Shown: positions 12,054-23,320 of the stretch, piece after piece | Position numbering within the stretch: position 1 is the stretch's first letter | How the letters are laid out: every line of letters starts with the position of its first letter | Assembly (NCBI GenBank): GCA_035772785.1 | Contig: JAOCPU010000003.1 | Coordinates: 1,014,009-1,078,008, forward strand | Direction: 5' to 3' | Origin: Phlebiopsis flavidoalba | Lineage: Eukaryota; Basidiomycota; Agaricomycetes; Polyporales; Phanerochaetaceae | Length of the DNA: 64,000 bases | The notes under the pieces: generated by a model | Database searches by the model: none | Told to the model about the DNA's origin: nothing | The model's input: only the letters and a program-made list of their open reading frames with translations | Made by a program: the position numbers and the translations under genes

Positions 12054-12729
12054 TACGACACTTGTGCTGCTCTCATTGAACACCAAGATAGACACACGCC
12101 CACTGGCAGCTGAGCCTCAAAACTCCCCGCCTTTCTGAATATCAACCGGGTGCAATAACGACTCGTGTGCTGGGGGACTAAGTTACCACCTCCTAGGAAC
12201 CTCCGTCAAAGTCATTTTGAAGATCGAACCAAACCCCACATGGGGGGTCCCAGAACCCCGCGAAGCCCCACCTCGGACGCAAAGGCACCAAATTGCGGCA
12301 GTTCCACGGCGATGCCTTCGTGGCTCCTCCGGGAATACCAATGTCTTTGTAGATCCCGCAGCCCTGACATGCGCCCGATACGGCTACAATGTGCGGAAGA
12401 CGACTTTATTCTCAATTTGACGTCAGTTATTCTTAGACACGTCTCCCGACTATATACCGAATGCGCGACATCGACGACAGCGCGATCCGGGAGCCAGCTG
12501 GCGACGAGCAGGCTCGAGCAGGTGCTCGCGGCTTCTGACGCCTCGCGGGCGTGACCACGCGCACGCTCGTCCGGCGGCGCTTCCACGGATATATTCGCTC
12601 TTCCTCTCCGCCCATGTGACGCGTGCAGCCCCGTCACGCTCCCCGCTCGGGTGTATTCCGCGTGCACCTTATAACGCGTCGCAAGCAGCTGGAGCTCGAC
12701 ACCACCGGTCACCTCGGTTTTCGTTGAAG
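12054..12729. other. Upstream region of the CE1 esterase gene
   Basis: No gene is recognised. The right end acts as the presumed promoter and leader of the esterase, with a TATA-like motif at 12669. A CTGGGG motif at about 12171 resembles the catabolite repressor (CreA/Cre1) site consensus SYGGRG, but a single short match is weak evidence. Confidence 0.4.
12669..12675 (+). promoter_or_regulatory. TATA-like box upstream of CE1 esterase
   Basis: TTATAAC lies about 55-60 bp before the start codon at 12730, in an otherwise GC-rich context. The spacing is suitable for a fungal core promoter with a short leader. Confidence 0.4.
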
Positions 12730-14117
12730 ATGTTCAAGTTTGCGGCTGCGCTCGCGATCGCTGCGCCGTTTGTCCAGCTCGCGGCTGGCCAGGCCGCGGA
12801 ATGGGGCCAGTGTGGCGGGATTGGCTGGTCGGGCGCGACGACATGCGGTACGCACTCTTCTTCCACTCCTTGAAACTGCACACTCAGTCCCTTGGTAGTC
12901 GCCGGCACGACGTGCACGGTCATGAACTCGTACTACAGCCAGTGCCTCCCCGGCGCTGCGGTCCCCCCGCCGTCCTCCACCGTCAGCGCGCGCCCGGAGG
13001 CAGCTCGAACCGGCACCGGGACAGGCTCCGCGCCTCCCGGCCTCGCGTCGATCCCCGCGTCGACGCTGACGCAGTTCAGCAACTTTGGCACGAACCCGAA
13101 CAATGTGCAGATGTTTGTTTACAAGCCTAAGAAGGTCGCTGCTAACCCGCCGCTGATCGTCGCGAGCACACTGTATGTCATTTTCTACGTGTCCTTGGGG
13201 AGGGAGGAGCTCATGTTGTATTGTGTTTAGTCTGCACGGGTACCGCCCAGGCCTACTTCTCCGGCTCCAAGTTCGCCCAGCTCGCCGAGACATACGGCTA
13301 CATCGTCATCTTCCCCTCCTCTGTACGTCCTGCTCCCCTCCCCTCCCCTGCCCCCTCCCCACCCCAACTAACCCCATCTACAGCCCCACTCCGGCACCTG
13401 CTGGGACGTCTCCTCCGACGAGACGCTCACACACAACGGGCGGGAGCGACTCGCTCTCGATCGCGAACGCGGCGCCGCTTCGCGATCAGCAACTGGGGCG
13501 TCGACGCGGAGCGCGTGTTCGCGGTCGGCACGTCCTCGGGCGCGATGATGACGAGCGTGCTCGCGGGCGCGTACCCCGACGTCTTCCGCGGCGGCGTCGT
13601 CGACTCGGGCGTCGCGTTCGGGGTGCTTCGCGGTCCCCGGCCAGCCCGAGGATAGCTGGAACTCGCAGTGCTCGACGGGCGAGCTGATTCTCACCGGTGC
13701 TCAATGGGTGCGTCGTTTTCAGCGTCGAGTGCGGTGTTGGTAGCTTACGGGTGTTGTGCAGGCGGCAAAGGTCAAGGCTGCGTTCCCCGGCTTCACGGGC
13801 ACCTACCCGAAGATGCAAGTCTGGCACGGCACTGCGTACGTTCTCCTCTCCGCCTCTTTCCCCCCACTAACCAAACACAAACGCACACAGCGACACGACG
13901 CTCTACCCGCAAAACTTCTTTGAGGAGATCAAGCAGTGGACGACGGTCTTCGGGTACCCCGCGACGCCCGTGTCGAACGTCACGGAGTCGTTCCTCCCCG
14001 CCGGCTACTCGAACTCCACGTTCGGCCCTAACTTCCATGGCGATTCTCGCGCAGGGTGTGGGCCACACGGTGCCGCTGTTTGAGCAGCAGTACCTCGAGT
14101 TCTTGGGCATCGCGTAA
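12730..14117 (+). CDS. Secreted CBM1-CE1 carbohydrate esterase (acetyl xylan/feruloyl esterase type)
   Basis: The protein starts MFKFAAALAIAAPFVQLAAG, a clear signal peptide. It continues with a fungal cellulose-binding module: WGQCGGIGWSGATTC, then, after a 51-bp intron (12848-12898), AGTTCTVMNSYYSQC, which supplies all CBM1 cysteines and aromatics. A Pro/Ser/Thr-rich linker leads to the CE1 alpha/beta-hydrolase domain. The nucleophile elbow is GTSSGAM (about 13525-13550). The Asp is in HGTADTTLYP, formed across the intron 13836-13890, and the His is in GVGHTVP (about 14052-14072), so the whole triad is visible. Further introns lie at about 13323-13383 and 13708-13761. The product ends LEFLGIA at 14117. 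It would remove acetyl or feruloyl esters from plant xylan outside the cell. Several 1-nt indels interrupt the frame. Acetyl xylan and feruloyl specificities cannot be separated by eye. Confidence 0.85.
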
Positions 14118-14443
14118 GTGGCTGGCATGTCAGCGGGCGTCTGCGAAGGCAAAAAGGTTGTGCTGGGCTTCATGTGTTTGTCGTGTACCATTCGATGCCT
14201 TTCAAATCATTATTCAATGCAAAAGGACTCTTGTCCTAAAAATTGCCTCACTGGAAATCTGAGCCTGCTGTCCGAGTCGTTTTCCGCTTTGCTTGACAAA
14301 AACCGAGCGCACCAGCCAATCGCCCCACGTGTTCTGAGGTAATCACCTTCGTGGCGCCAGCGCTTGTCACGACGCGGATCGTGATTTCGCGAGCGACGCG
14401 ACCTCTTCTTCCCGCTCCCCCACCTCCTCTTTCCCTCGCGCCA
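14118..14443. other. Esterase 3' flank and ASK1 leader
   Basis: This is a short intergenic segment. Its last 50 bases before 14444 are a pyrimidine-rich leader (cctcttcttcccgctccccc and on). No separate gene is seen. Confidence 0.5.
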
Positions 14444-16770
14444 ATGACCCCCTCCCTCAAACCCATTGAACCCAAGACAGCGCGCTGGGCGCCCTCGGCT
14501 GACCCTAGCACTATCGTCGTGCCGGGCCTGGACGCCTCTGCGTCGGTGAACGACCAGATTGAGCAGATTGAGCAGCTTATTACGATCAAGCTTCAGGTAT
14601 GGTGGGAGCGTGGAGATGGGGGGAGATGTGTGTTGATGCGTGCTTCAGAATGTGGATGCGAATTTCTCGAAGATTCAGCAGGTGATGGCGAATAGGATCT
14701 TGCCGGCGGTGAAGCGGTATGCGGTGGGCACGGAGCCGGTGCGGGAGGCGGCCAGGTGCGTCGTGTCTACCCTACACAATGGAGTCGCGTTCTGGAATCG
14801 GGATGCATAAAGTTCTGGACGACGTTCTTTGAACAGTGGCGGCGCAGAGATGCGCGTGCCTACGTACGAGGACGACGTGGACAATCTGACACAGACAGAA
14901 GACGAGTCGGAGGCCCAAGTCTGTTGTTGAGGAGTCGCAAGCGGAGGACCCTGGAGTATGATGCGGCTACAGCCTCAGCAGTCGTTTTCGTGCAGACGAC
15001 CTGGTGTTGCTTTTTGTTTTTGGTTGTTGTTTTTCGAGGTGTCGTTTCATGTTCATGCCCCAATCAGGCCGCCATGTCTACGCCAGCGACGACGCGGCAC
15101 CAGTCGCACGACAAATACATTCCTCAGCCAGGATGGGCAGATGCCTTCGTGGTCTGCTTCGCTTGAGTCTCCTTTGGTTCGGTCTGGATAGGGATCTGCA
15201 GAGTCTCACGCAAGACGAGGTCTCGGTCGCGTCGTCTTCGATACTGCATCGGGACCAGCAGGGAGAGGACTCCTATTATGACGAATCGCAAGACGTCACA
15301 CAGCGACAGATACCCAATGCCATGTTTGAACAGCCATCCCAGCGGAATATCTCGCATACACAGGGGGATAAGGGGCAAGGTCAAGGCAACAGCCGAACTC
15401 TCTTCGTCACAGCGTTCTCCGCCGAGGAGTCGACGCGTCCTCGCATTCAATTCGCAACACATGGCAACGATGGTATCCCCCTTTTGAAAGTCAAAGGGCC
15501 GGACTCCGCACAAGATAAAGTCCATGAACCCCTATCTCTCACCCGGCGCAAAGCCCTCGGACTGGAAAGGCGTCGTCGACCTGCGCGACCCCGCAGTGGC
15601 CACACCACGAGCTGGCAAAACGCCCGGCAAAAACCACGCTTCGCGGTGCCTTCGGCGAGCAAAAAACGCACCACGACCGCCCCCGCCGCACGACCTCGAC
15701 GACGACCTCGACCTGACGCTCGGCATGTCCCCGCCGGTGACGATGGCGTTCGCGCAGCGTTGGCCCGCGGGCGCGGGCGCGCCGAAGCTCACAGGCGCAC
15801 GCCGCGCAAGCAGGCCGCGGAACGGATTATGAAGAGTCCCTGCTCGACGTCGAGCGCAGGCTCGGCGCGCCCTCTCTGCCGGCACGACGGAGAGCAGGCA
15901 TGGACGAGTGTCCCACCGACGCCGCCGTCGTTGTCGCGGTACAACCGGAGCGCGTACCCGCCCGTGGAGGAGATTAGCGGGAGCCTGGCGGATGCGAGTT
16001 TGGAGAGTATGATGAAGCGTGTCGGGCTCACGGGGTTCGATTATCGGGCGAGTCTGGGCGGGAGAGGGGATGTGTCGAGTGTGTCGAGTACGGTGCCCTC
16101 GGTGCCCTCTGGCAATGCCTACACCCGGTCGGCGTACGCTGGGAGAGGGGACGTGTCGTCGGTTTCGAGCACAGTCCCTTCGGTCCCGTCTGGAAACGCT
16201 TACGCACGGCCGAGGAGTCTCAACCAAGCGGCGTATACGTCGGCGTCTGCTGATCTCAACAGCGGGGAAGGTCCCCTTCGCCCCCCAAGTTCGACATGCG
16301 ACGCCTAGTGGACGACGAGCTCACGGACCCGAACGCGAACGACGACTCGGACTCGGACTCGCTCGAGTACGGACAACGACGCAGACGCGTCCGCCGCGTT
16401 CCTCGGCGCGCCGCAGGGTGCCCACTACGCGAACGGACGACTCGTTCTCGTCCGAGGGCTCGAGCGACTCGATGGACGGCGGCAGCGCGGCGCGGCCCCG
16501 CACCCCCCCCACCGTTTTGCGGTGTGCAGAGGACGACGGCGACGCGTTCGACGACGAAGACCGGACTCGTACGATGACCGCGGGCCGAGTCGACGGCAGG
16601 AGGAGACGCTCTTTGGCGTGCCGCCTGCACAGCGGCTCGCTCGCCAGGCGCAGAGACGGATGCAGGGCGGACAGCTGAGGATGCTGGGGCAGGAGCTGCT
16701 CGAGGATACGATTGGGATCGGGGCGCAGGTGCATGGTAGACGAGAGACGCCGACGCCGTGGATGCGGTGA
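14444..16770 (+). CDS. ASK1: DASH complex subunit Ask1
   Basis: The N-terminal half is a strong match to Ask1: SIVVPGLDASASVNDQIEQI with QLITIKLQ, then (after intron 14597-14648) NVDANFSKIQQVMANRILP and AVKRYAVGTEPVREAA, then (after a second intron ending near 14809) FWTTFFEQ and VPTYEDDVDNLTQ. The DASH/Dam1 ring couples kinetochores to microtubule plus ends in fungi. The long C-terminal part is low-complexity and Ser/Asp-rich, ending GGQLRMLGQELLEDTIG with PTPWMR at 16770. It contains a 27-residue tandem duplication at 16060-16209 (see the repeat entry). Frames shift several times, notably around 15060, 15550-15840 and 16300. The start Met follows a CT-rich leader. Confidence 0.85.
16060..16209 (+). 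repeat. Intragenic tandem duplication in ASK1 (81-bp unit)
   Basis: Copy 1 (from 16060) and copy 2 (from 16141) both encode GRGDVSSVSSTVPSVPSGNA followed by Tyr. In the 20 aligned codons from the Asp codon onward, I count 12 synonymous codon differences and one amino-acid change (Thr to Ala). The peptide has therefore been kept while the DNA drifted. Confidence 0.9.
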
Positions 16771-17391
16771 GGGCGTCGGCGAACGTGTTATGAGGTCAGC
16801 ATTCGCTTGCGAAATGAGGCGTTTTGTTTATTGTCTGCTCATTTCTGGGCCAGTGGCCCAGTGCTGAGACTATACCTGCCAACCATTTTAGCTAATACCA
16901 GCTGGCATCCACCTTTAACTCGTCCTACGTGACTCAGGGCCTCGCTTGTTCTCCTGGCCCGATCGAGGCTCGCCGATTGGTTCCAGAAAACGCCACAACC
17001 AAAAACAGGGCCCCGACTCGGGCTGGGTAAATATTGTTGGACGTCGCGACGTATGTCTCGGGTCGATAGAGAGAGGCTTGGTGAGCGATGACGTAGGGGG
17101 TCTTACGACACACGACTATCCTTCCAAAAGATGCAGGCGAACGTCGATAATCCTCAGCGCGCTTCGGGCTGGGCTCCAGGGATCGGTTCTGTGTTCATGT
17201 CTATTTCCGGCCCGCACGACCCCCGCGGAACGCGTCCACCGAGCGATACCGCAGGAGAGGTTCACGAAGCTCGTGGCTCTCGAGGGCGAGAGGATGAATG
17301 TATGCATCGGATGTCGCTGACGCATGCGTCGCTGAGGTGTGCGCTCGTTTTGTCGTTCTCTCGTTGTTTTCTTTTCTACCACAACCACGCC
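16771..17391. other. Intergenic between ASK1 and the ARMT1 region
   Basis: No conserved protein is seen. The right end leads into a good TATA box at 17392. Short frames on both strands lack family features. Confidence 0.4.
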
Positions 17392-17400
17392 TATATAAAA
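17392..17400 (+). promoter_or_regulatory. TATA box
   Basis: TATATAAAA is followed about 108 bp later by an ATG at 17508 (MSTTTSTTFPLRREL) in a pyrimidine-rich leader. It may drive ARMT1 with a long 5' leader or extra 5' exon, or a small separate gene. I cannot link 17508 to the ARMT1 body by a clean splice. Confidence 0.5.
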
Positions 17401-17852
17401 CCTGTACTCTGGTCCCTTTGTGCAGAGTACGTACAATCTACATTGGCTCTGGTCTCGCGCGTTTGTTTTCTTGCTTTATCTCGCTCTCCATTTCTATTCT
17501 CGTCGACATGTCTACGACAACGAGCACAACGTTTCCCCTGCGACGCGAGCTCTGCAGCCGCAAAGGATGTTGCAGCTGACAGCAGCTATTTTTGTAGGCA
17601 TTCGCAGGAACAGGCAACCAGCTCGCCACTAGGTATCACTCCCTCCACATCGAGACCACTTTCAGTCACCGTACCCAACCATCCGAAGCATGTCTGGCGA
17701 TATTCTGCGCTCCAAGTCTCAGACCCTCTGGTCTCCCTGAAGACACCGCGAGTCGACAAGACGTCGCTGCACCTCCAACATCTTCCCAAGAGGAACGACA
17801 TCAAGCCCTCTTTCCCGCGGACGCCTGGCTCCGTTGACCCCAACAACCCGCC

Positions 17853-19691
17853 ATGGCCGCGTTCCGTGGTTACCACACCTACTCGTTTGCGAACGCGACG
17901 ATGGGCGTGCGTTCTGCCGACTATCCTCTCCAAGGCCATCCAGGACGTTCTCTATGACGGTCAACACGCTCTCACTTCCGAGCAAGAGATCGTCGACCTC
18001 CTTGCGTGCGCCAAAAGGATGGAAGAGCTCAAGGCCGACCTCGAGGGCAACGGCGTGCTCCGTTACATCAAGGATGACGGCGAGGCCGACGTTGCGCTTT
18101 TGGAACAAGGAGATTGCCAAATACTTCTGGGTACGTTTTATCGCGCATATAGCCACTTGCCTCACTAATCGGGCGCATATATCCATGTAGGCAAGGACTT
18201 TATGAACGCTACCTGGCTCTTTGCCGAGGCGTACAAGTATCGTCGTCTGAGGGAGTGCTTCACTCTCAGCCAACAGTTCGCAGACTACGATGTCTTCTTC
18301 AGACAAAAGGTCGGCCGACATTTGCGTCATAGTATCTCGATCAAAGAAAACTCACAATCTTTCGTTCCAGTGTGATCCCTTCTCGCGCTCCACCGACGCC
18401 GTGTTCGAGCTTTCCACGCGCTTTGCCGACCCTTTTAAGCATGCTGAAAAGATTGGCGAGACCGAAAAGTTGGAGGCCGAGAAAGCTCATGTTCCACGAG
18501 CTCACTCAGAGTATGTATCTTTATTCCACCGCGTCAAGCTAATCCGCTGATATGATATCATCGTTTCACAGTCTGTCTCTGGGGAAACTCCACCGATCTT
18601 TCCCTGCTTATCAACATGGACCGAAGAGCAAATCAAGAGCCTCCAGAGCACCGGCGGCGAGTCCCTGGCCAGACCGAGAAGAACATTCTCGGTAATCACA
18701 TCGAGTCGCTTTGGGAGCTTGTCAAGAAGTTGAAGAACAAGACGATTGTTGTCGATCAGGAGGACGGCTCCAACCTCCAGGCTAACGAGAAGAGGAAGGG
18801 TGGTTCTGGGGGCATTGACTTTGTCCTCGATAACGCCGGTTTCGAGTTGTACCTGTGACTGCGTCTACTGGTATGCTCTCGCTTTGCCCCATCGTTACCT
18901 ACATGTCACTGAAATATTGTCGCAGCCGACTTCTTGGTACAGATGGGCTTTTGCCTCCCAGGTTCGCTTCCACGGAAAGCGCTACCCGTGGTTCGTCGTC
19001 AGCGACGTCACAAGAAGGATTGGGAGTGGCTTCTCAACACCATGGTCTACGGCCATCTCTTCCCCGACGTCCAGCGATGCTGAACGTGCTTCTCTCAAGC
19101 GACTCGGCGAGCGCTGGAAGGTGAGCCTAGTCTTCGCCTGACTTGGCGACTTTGACTGAATAGTAGTTTGCAGGAATACGAGCGCAACGGCACATGGATC
19201 TACGAGCAGCACCCTTCTGGTGCACGGGCTACACGTTCTGGGACCTCCAAAGCGAGGGCTCCTGATCTATTCTCCACCATATGAGCAAAGTCCCGACTTG
19301 GTCATCTTCAAGGGTGACTTGAACCACCGCAAGGTATGCGTTTCCACCTGCTCCAGAGAAGGATCTTGCTCATTGTCGGACTAGGTTGACATACGACTGC
19401 GCCGCTCCCGCCTCGGACGCCCCTCGGCGGTAGGCCCTCGGCTCCATAGGCTCCGCTCCTGGCGCACCCCCCGTCTGCTCCATGCGCACCATCAAGAGCG
19501 ACGTCGTCGTCGGTCTCGGCGACAAGGGTGACGAAATCGCTAAAAGGCTCGACGAGGGAGTGAAGACGGGTGGAAGATTAGCGGCAAATACGTGAGTGCG
19601 GTGGTAGTATGCCTTTTTTTTTTTCGAAGATGAAGGCGGGGGCTGACGGTTGAGGGTTTACAGGCAGTTGTGCTGGTTGTTCCTCCCTTAG
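17853..19691 (+). CDS. Damage-control phosphatase ARMT1 family (DUF89)
   Basis: DUF89/ARMT1 proteins are metal-dependent phosphatases that act on phosphometabolites such as fructose-1-phosphate in yeast; a carboxyl methyltransferase role is also claimed in animals. Ordered matches are YHTYSFANATMGVR, SEQEIVDLLACAKRMEELKA, KDFMNATWLFAEAYKYRRLR, DYDVFFRQK, STDAVFELSTRFADPF, LSLLINMTEEQIKSLQSTGG and KNILGNHIESLWELVKKLK. The metal-site signature IDFVLDNAGFELY is near 18815-18855. It is followed by QVRFHGKRYPWFV, DWEWLLNTMVYGHLFP, EQHPFWCTGYTFWDL, FKGDLNHRK and LTYDCAAPASDAP, ending TIKSDVVVGLGDKGDEIAKR and WKISGKY|AVVL. Introns lie at about 18132-18190, 18309-18370, 18511-18571, 18870-18925, one after 19120, 19334-19383 and 19594-19662. 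Several indels break the frame. The start could be further upstream, given the TATA box at 17392. Confidence 0.88.
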
Positions 19692-20689
19692 GTCCGGCCT
19701 CACGCTTGAGAGCAGGTTCAGTTCGCAGTGAGCGTACGCCGGTATCGGACCTTAGCCCATGAACTTTCGCCGTTTTCCGCTTGATAGACGCAGATTGCAT
19801 ACATGGCGACGCTTTAAGGACGTTTCGCCTCCAACCTTTCGCCATATCTGTACCGGAGGACCTCTACTTTTTGATAAACGCATAATCCACTGTGTTATCC
19901 GGCGTCGTGTTGCTATTTAGATGTTTTGTGTACCCTAATTGTATCCTTATTTAATTGGAAAAATAAAAAAAATACGCACCTCGCCTCGATGGTCGCAAAT
20001 TGCGTGTGGCGGATTGTGCGTCCCACAAACAGTAGTAATTGCCGTGCTCAGAAGGCTGGTGAACGGACTCCGGCCACCTCTTGGACCGTCTCTCTGGATA
20101 CTGTTCGTCACTCCTCGAGGATACAACTCAACGCATGAAATTGACCACACGCATTTTCCGAACCGTGAGCGACAAGTGCCAACAGCCACACCACGAGTGT
20201 AAGTAATCCTCTGACAAGACAAAACTTTCTCGCCGTAAGTAGTATCCAGATGACAACTTGGTACGTTTCAAGTAGACTACCGGGAATCTCCAAAACAACC
20301 TGACCCTCAGCTGTCCAGATGTCGACATAGAGCTGTATCAAACCCTGATACTGCGTGTATATAGGCGGTCCTGCGGAACGAGTACACGCGTGTCTCTATG
20401 CATACAAGAGGCTTGATGGACGCCCCGGAGGGGAGACCCACCGGGGAAGCAGTGGGCCTATCGCGTCTCCGGCCCGAGTCTTCATTTTAGTACGTATAGA
20501 ACACATCGCCGAGGACGGAGCTGATCGCGGACTGTATCGATCCTTCTCGGTTCTGACCTACAGATGATAGTGCGGCTCTATCTCTATCGCTGCTTTCAAA
20601 CATCAGAACACAAGGGGGTACTTGGTTTGCTTGGCCGATGACAGCATGCAGGCGGCGGGAAGGTGAGGTGAGAGGTTTATGGGGACTGT
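19692..20689. other. Intergenic; a hydrophobic minus-strand frame is present
   Basis: No confirmed gene. A minus-strand frame at 20108-20341 encodes 77 residues with a hydrophobic run (LLTLVVWLLALVA) and an amphipathic N-terminus, but I see no homologous family and no splice context. The signal-peptide exon expected for the GH89 gene should lie here but is not identifiable. Confidence 0.35.
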
Positions 20690-23107
20690 AGCTTTGCAGA
20701 GGCGGATGCCCCCCAGCATATGTAGGGAAGTTTAGCTTTGTGGGTGTTGAGGGCGAAGGCGACTTCTTCACGGTCCGCACGATTTAACCGCAGGGTTTGA
20801 TATTAGAGGGTGGTGTCACGGATTTTGCGTGCATCTTACGACGACGTTGCTTTAGCGCCGAGACGAGGGTCTGTACACGATACGTGAATTTGCACTGAAA
20901 AACGCACTATTATTGAGCCTGACTATATTCTTGCAGGTATGTTGACTGAGCTCGGCGGAGTCCCGAAGACATATTCTGGGACCGGCTCGCGCGTCTATAC
21001 GAGCTCAAGTCCCCCTTACCACCGTACGGCACACCGCTCACAGGCAGCGCCATGCGGTGCCGTAACCGCTACCACTTCAACACCGTCCACGTTTGGTACA
21101 CCACCGTTCTCGGTGGACGTTCGAAGATGGTATGGTCGCTCCATCCTCGACTGGCTCGCGCTGCCTACGCACGGTGTACCGTGAACCCTCCCGCTTGCGT
21201 TGGACACGGCTAACGTAGGCGCGCCTCGTCGCCGTGTTCCGTGAAGTCGGCCTCTCCGACGGCGAGATTGAGGACTTTCTCTCTGGCCCGGCGTTCTCCC
21301 GTGGAACCGCTTTGGGAATTACAGGGCTCGTGGGGCGGCGCGTTGTCATCTGCGCAGTGGATTGCGGACCAGCCATGCGTTGCAGAAGCAGATCGTAGGC
21401 AAGGATGGTTGAGCTGGGTTATGACGCCCGTGTTTGCCTTGCGTTTACTGGATTTTGTACCTAGGGCACTAGCGACGCACTACCCGAACGCGTCGATTAT
21501 CCTAGGGGACAACTGGGATGGCTTCCCGACGGCGTACACGAACGATTCGTTCCATCGAGCCGTTTGACCCGCTCTTCGCCCAGCTGCAAAAGTCGTTTAT
21601 ATCCAGGCAGCCAGGAGGCCTACGGGAAATCACCCACTTTTACAGACCCTCGACCAGTACAACGAGATCAAACCCCGCAAGCGGGAACACCTCCTACCTC
21701 GCCTCCATCTCCTCCAAACACCTTCGCCAGCCTGCGCGCCGCGGACCCGGACGCGACATGGGTGACATGCAAGGGCTGGCTCTTCTACGCGAGCGCTGCG
21801 TTCTGGACAGACGACCGCATCGAGGCGTTCCTCGGCGGCGTTGCCGTGGCAACGGAACAGCATGCTCATCCTCGACCTCTTACTCGGAGGCACAGCCGCA
21901 GTGGAACCGCACGAATTCGTACTTCGGGAAAAACAGTGGTCTTGGTGCGAGCTGCACAACCTCGGCGGGAGCATGGGCATAGAGGGGAACCTGCCCGAGA
22001 TCACGCAGGGGCCCGTGAGGAGCGCTGCATGCCCCCCGGGAGCTCGATGGTTGGCGTTGGTTGGCCGACGATGGAGGGACAGGAGTTTTGAGAGCGAGAT
22101 TTGTGTATGCGGGCGTTGTTGGACCAGGCGTGGTCTGCGACGCCGTTGAACGTCTCGGAATAATGTAACGAAGCGTGGGCGGCGCGGCGATACGGGCTGA
22201 AGTCTCTCACTCCTGAACTACAGAGGAACAGCATGGGAGATTCTGGGTAGTACGGTTTTATAGCAACCAGGATCCGGATACCCAGGCCACGATCCGAGCA
22301 ATTCTGGATATCAGCCCAGCTATCTCGGACCTGACGAATCTGACGGGTGAGCACACAACTCCATGCGCATTCATACAATACTCACGTTGCAACTGTATTG
22401 CAGGTCCAATCCCAACGAAAATACCTACCGACACACCGATACCTATGGCAAGACACAACGATCGTGCCCGCTCTCGACAGCTCCTATGGCAAGCCCTACA
22501 AAGCTGATCCAGCGCTCAGCCAGGTCCCGAATTCGCATTCGACCTCGTCATGCTCTCCCGCCAACTCCTGTCCAACCGGGGTTTCCTAGATCACTACGTC
22601 TCCCTCGTCTCGGTCTACAACGACAAACTCCACCTCACCACTTAACGCAACGCCACAGGCCAGCCCCTCGTCGAGTTACTCACGGACTTTGACGCGCTCC
22701 TCTACACAAACGATAACTACCTCTTCAGCACCTGGATCGCAGATGCAAAGGTGGTGGGCGCACGGAAACGCGTCATACGCCGCTCCCTTCCTTCCTCGAG
22801 TACCAGGCGAGGAATCAGGTGACGCTCTGGGGCCCCTCGGGTCAGATCAGCGACTATGCGTCGAAGCAGTGGGCGGGCCTCGTGGGCGAGTACTATGCAG
22901 CGCGCTGGAGCATGTTTGTTGCGGCATTGGTCGATGCGAAAGCCAGTGGCCAAGCGTTCAATCAGACAGAGTTTAGTGCCCAGGGATGGTGCAGTTTGAT
23001 CAGGATTACGATATGGAAATATGGGGAACGGAGCCGGGAGAGGTCTGGGGGAACAAAAGGAGACACGTTTTGACGTTGTTAGCAACGTCCTTGCTCGATG
23101 GGCATAA
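20690..23107 (+). CDS. GH89 alpha-N-acetylglucosaminidase (NAGLU family), frameshifted, 5' exon not found
   Basis: GH89 enzymes remove terminal alpha-linked N-acetylglucosamine. Recognisable family segments in order are GKFSFVGVEGEGDFFTVRT (about 20728-20785), ARGLYT (about 20862), YHFNTV (about 21080), WTFEDG (about 21117), VFREVGLSDGEIEDFLSGPA (about 21233-21290), WNRFGN, ALQKQIVG, YPNASIILGDNWDGFPTAYT (about 21481-21540), FDPLFAQLQKSFISRQ, ADPDATWV, GWLFYASAAFWTDDRIEAFL (about 21775-21835), MLILDL with SEAQPQWNRTNSYFGKN, WCELHNLGGSMGIEGNLPE (about 21942-22000), FAFDLVMLSRQLLSNRGFLD, DFDALLYTNDNYLFSTWIAD and VTLWGPSGQISDYASKQWAG (about 22819-22880). The end reads GTKGDTF and DVVSNVLARWA to a stop at 23105-23107. 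The conserved SEAQP Glu and the CELHN Glu fit the GH89 active-site region. It is convergent with eL28. A secreted or vacuolar location is expected from the family. Confidence 0.85.
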
Positions 23108-23320
23108 GACAGCAGCCGGGACTTAGGACGGGGTCTATGTGAGTTATGATGGATTTGATGTTTTGCAATGGACTTTCACTAGCAGTGTCACACAACTTAA
23201 CAGTCTTATCGTTCAAGCCTGGGTGCGCATATATTGCTCGTGGTAGGAGGCATGAAGACATGTGCAGTGGAAAGCGATAGCAAGACGAGAGTACACAGCT
23301 AGCAATGGGATCCAGGGAAA

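Noticed and set aside
17131..18168. 345-residue plus-strand frame as a separate gene
   Set aside because: It enters the ARMT1 exon in phase only near its end. The upstream 240 residues show no conservation features and run through the promoter and TATA region.
20108..20341. Hydrophobic 77-residue minus-strand protein
   Set aside because: One membrane-like run without homologs, leader or splice signals is not enough to call a gene.
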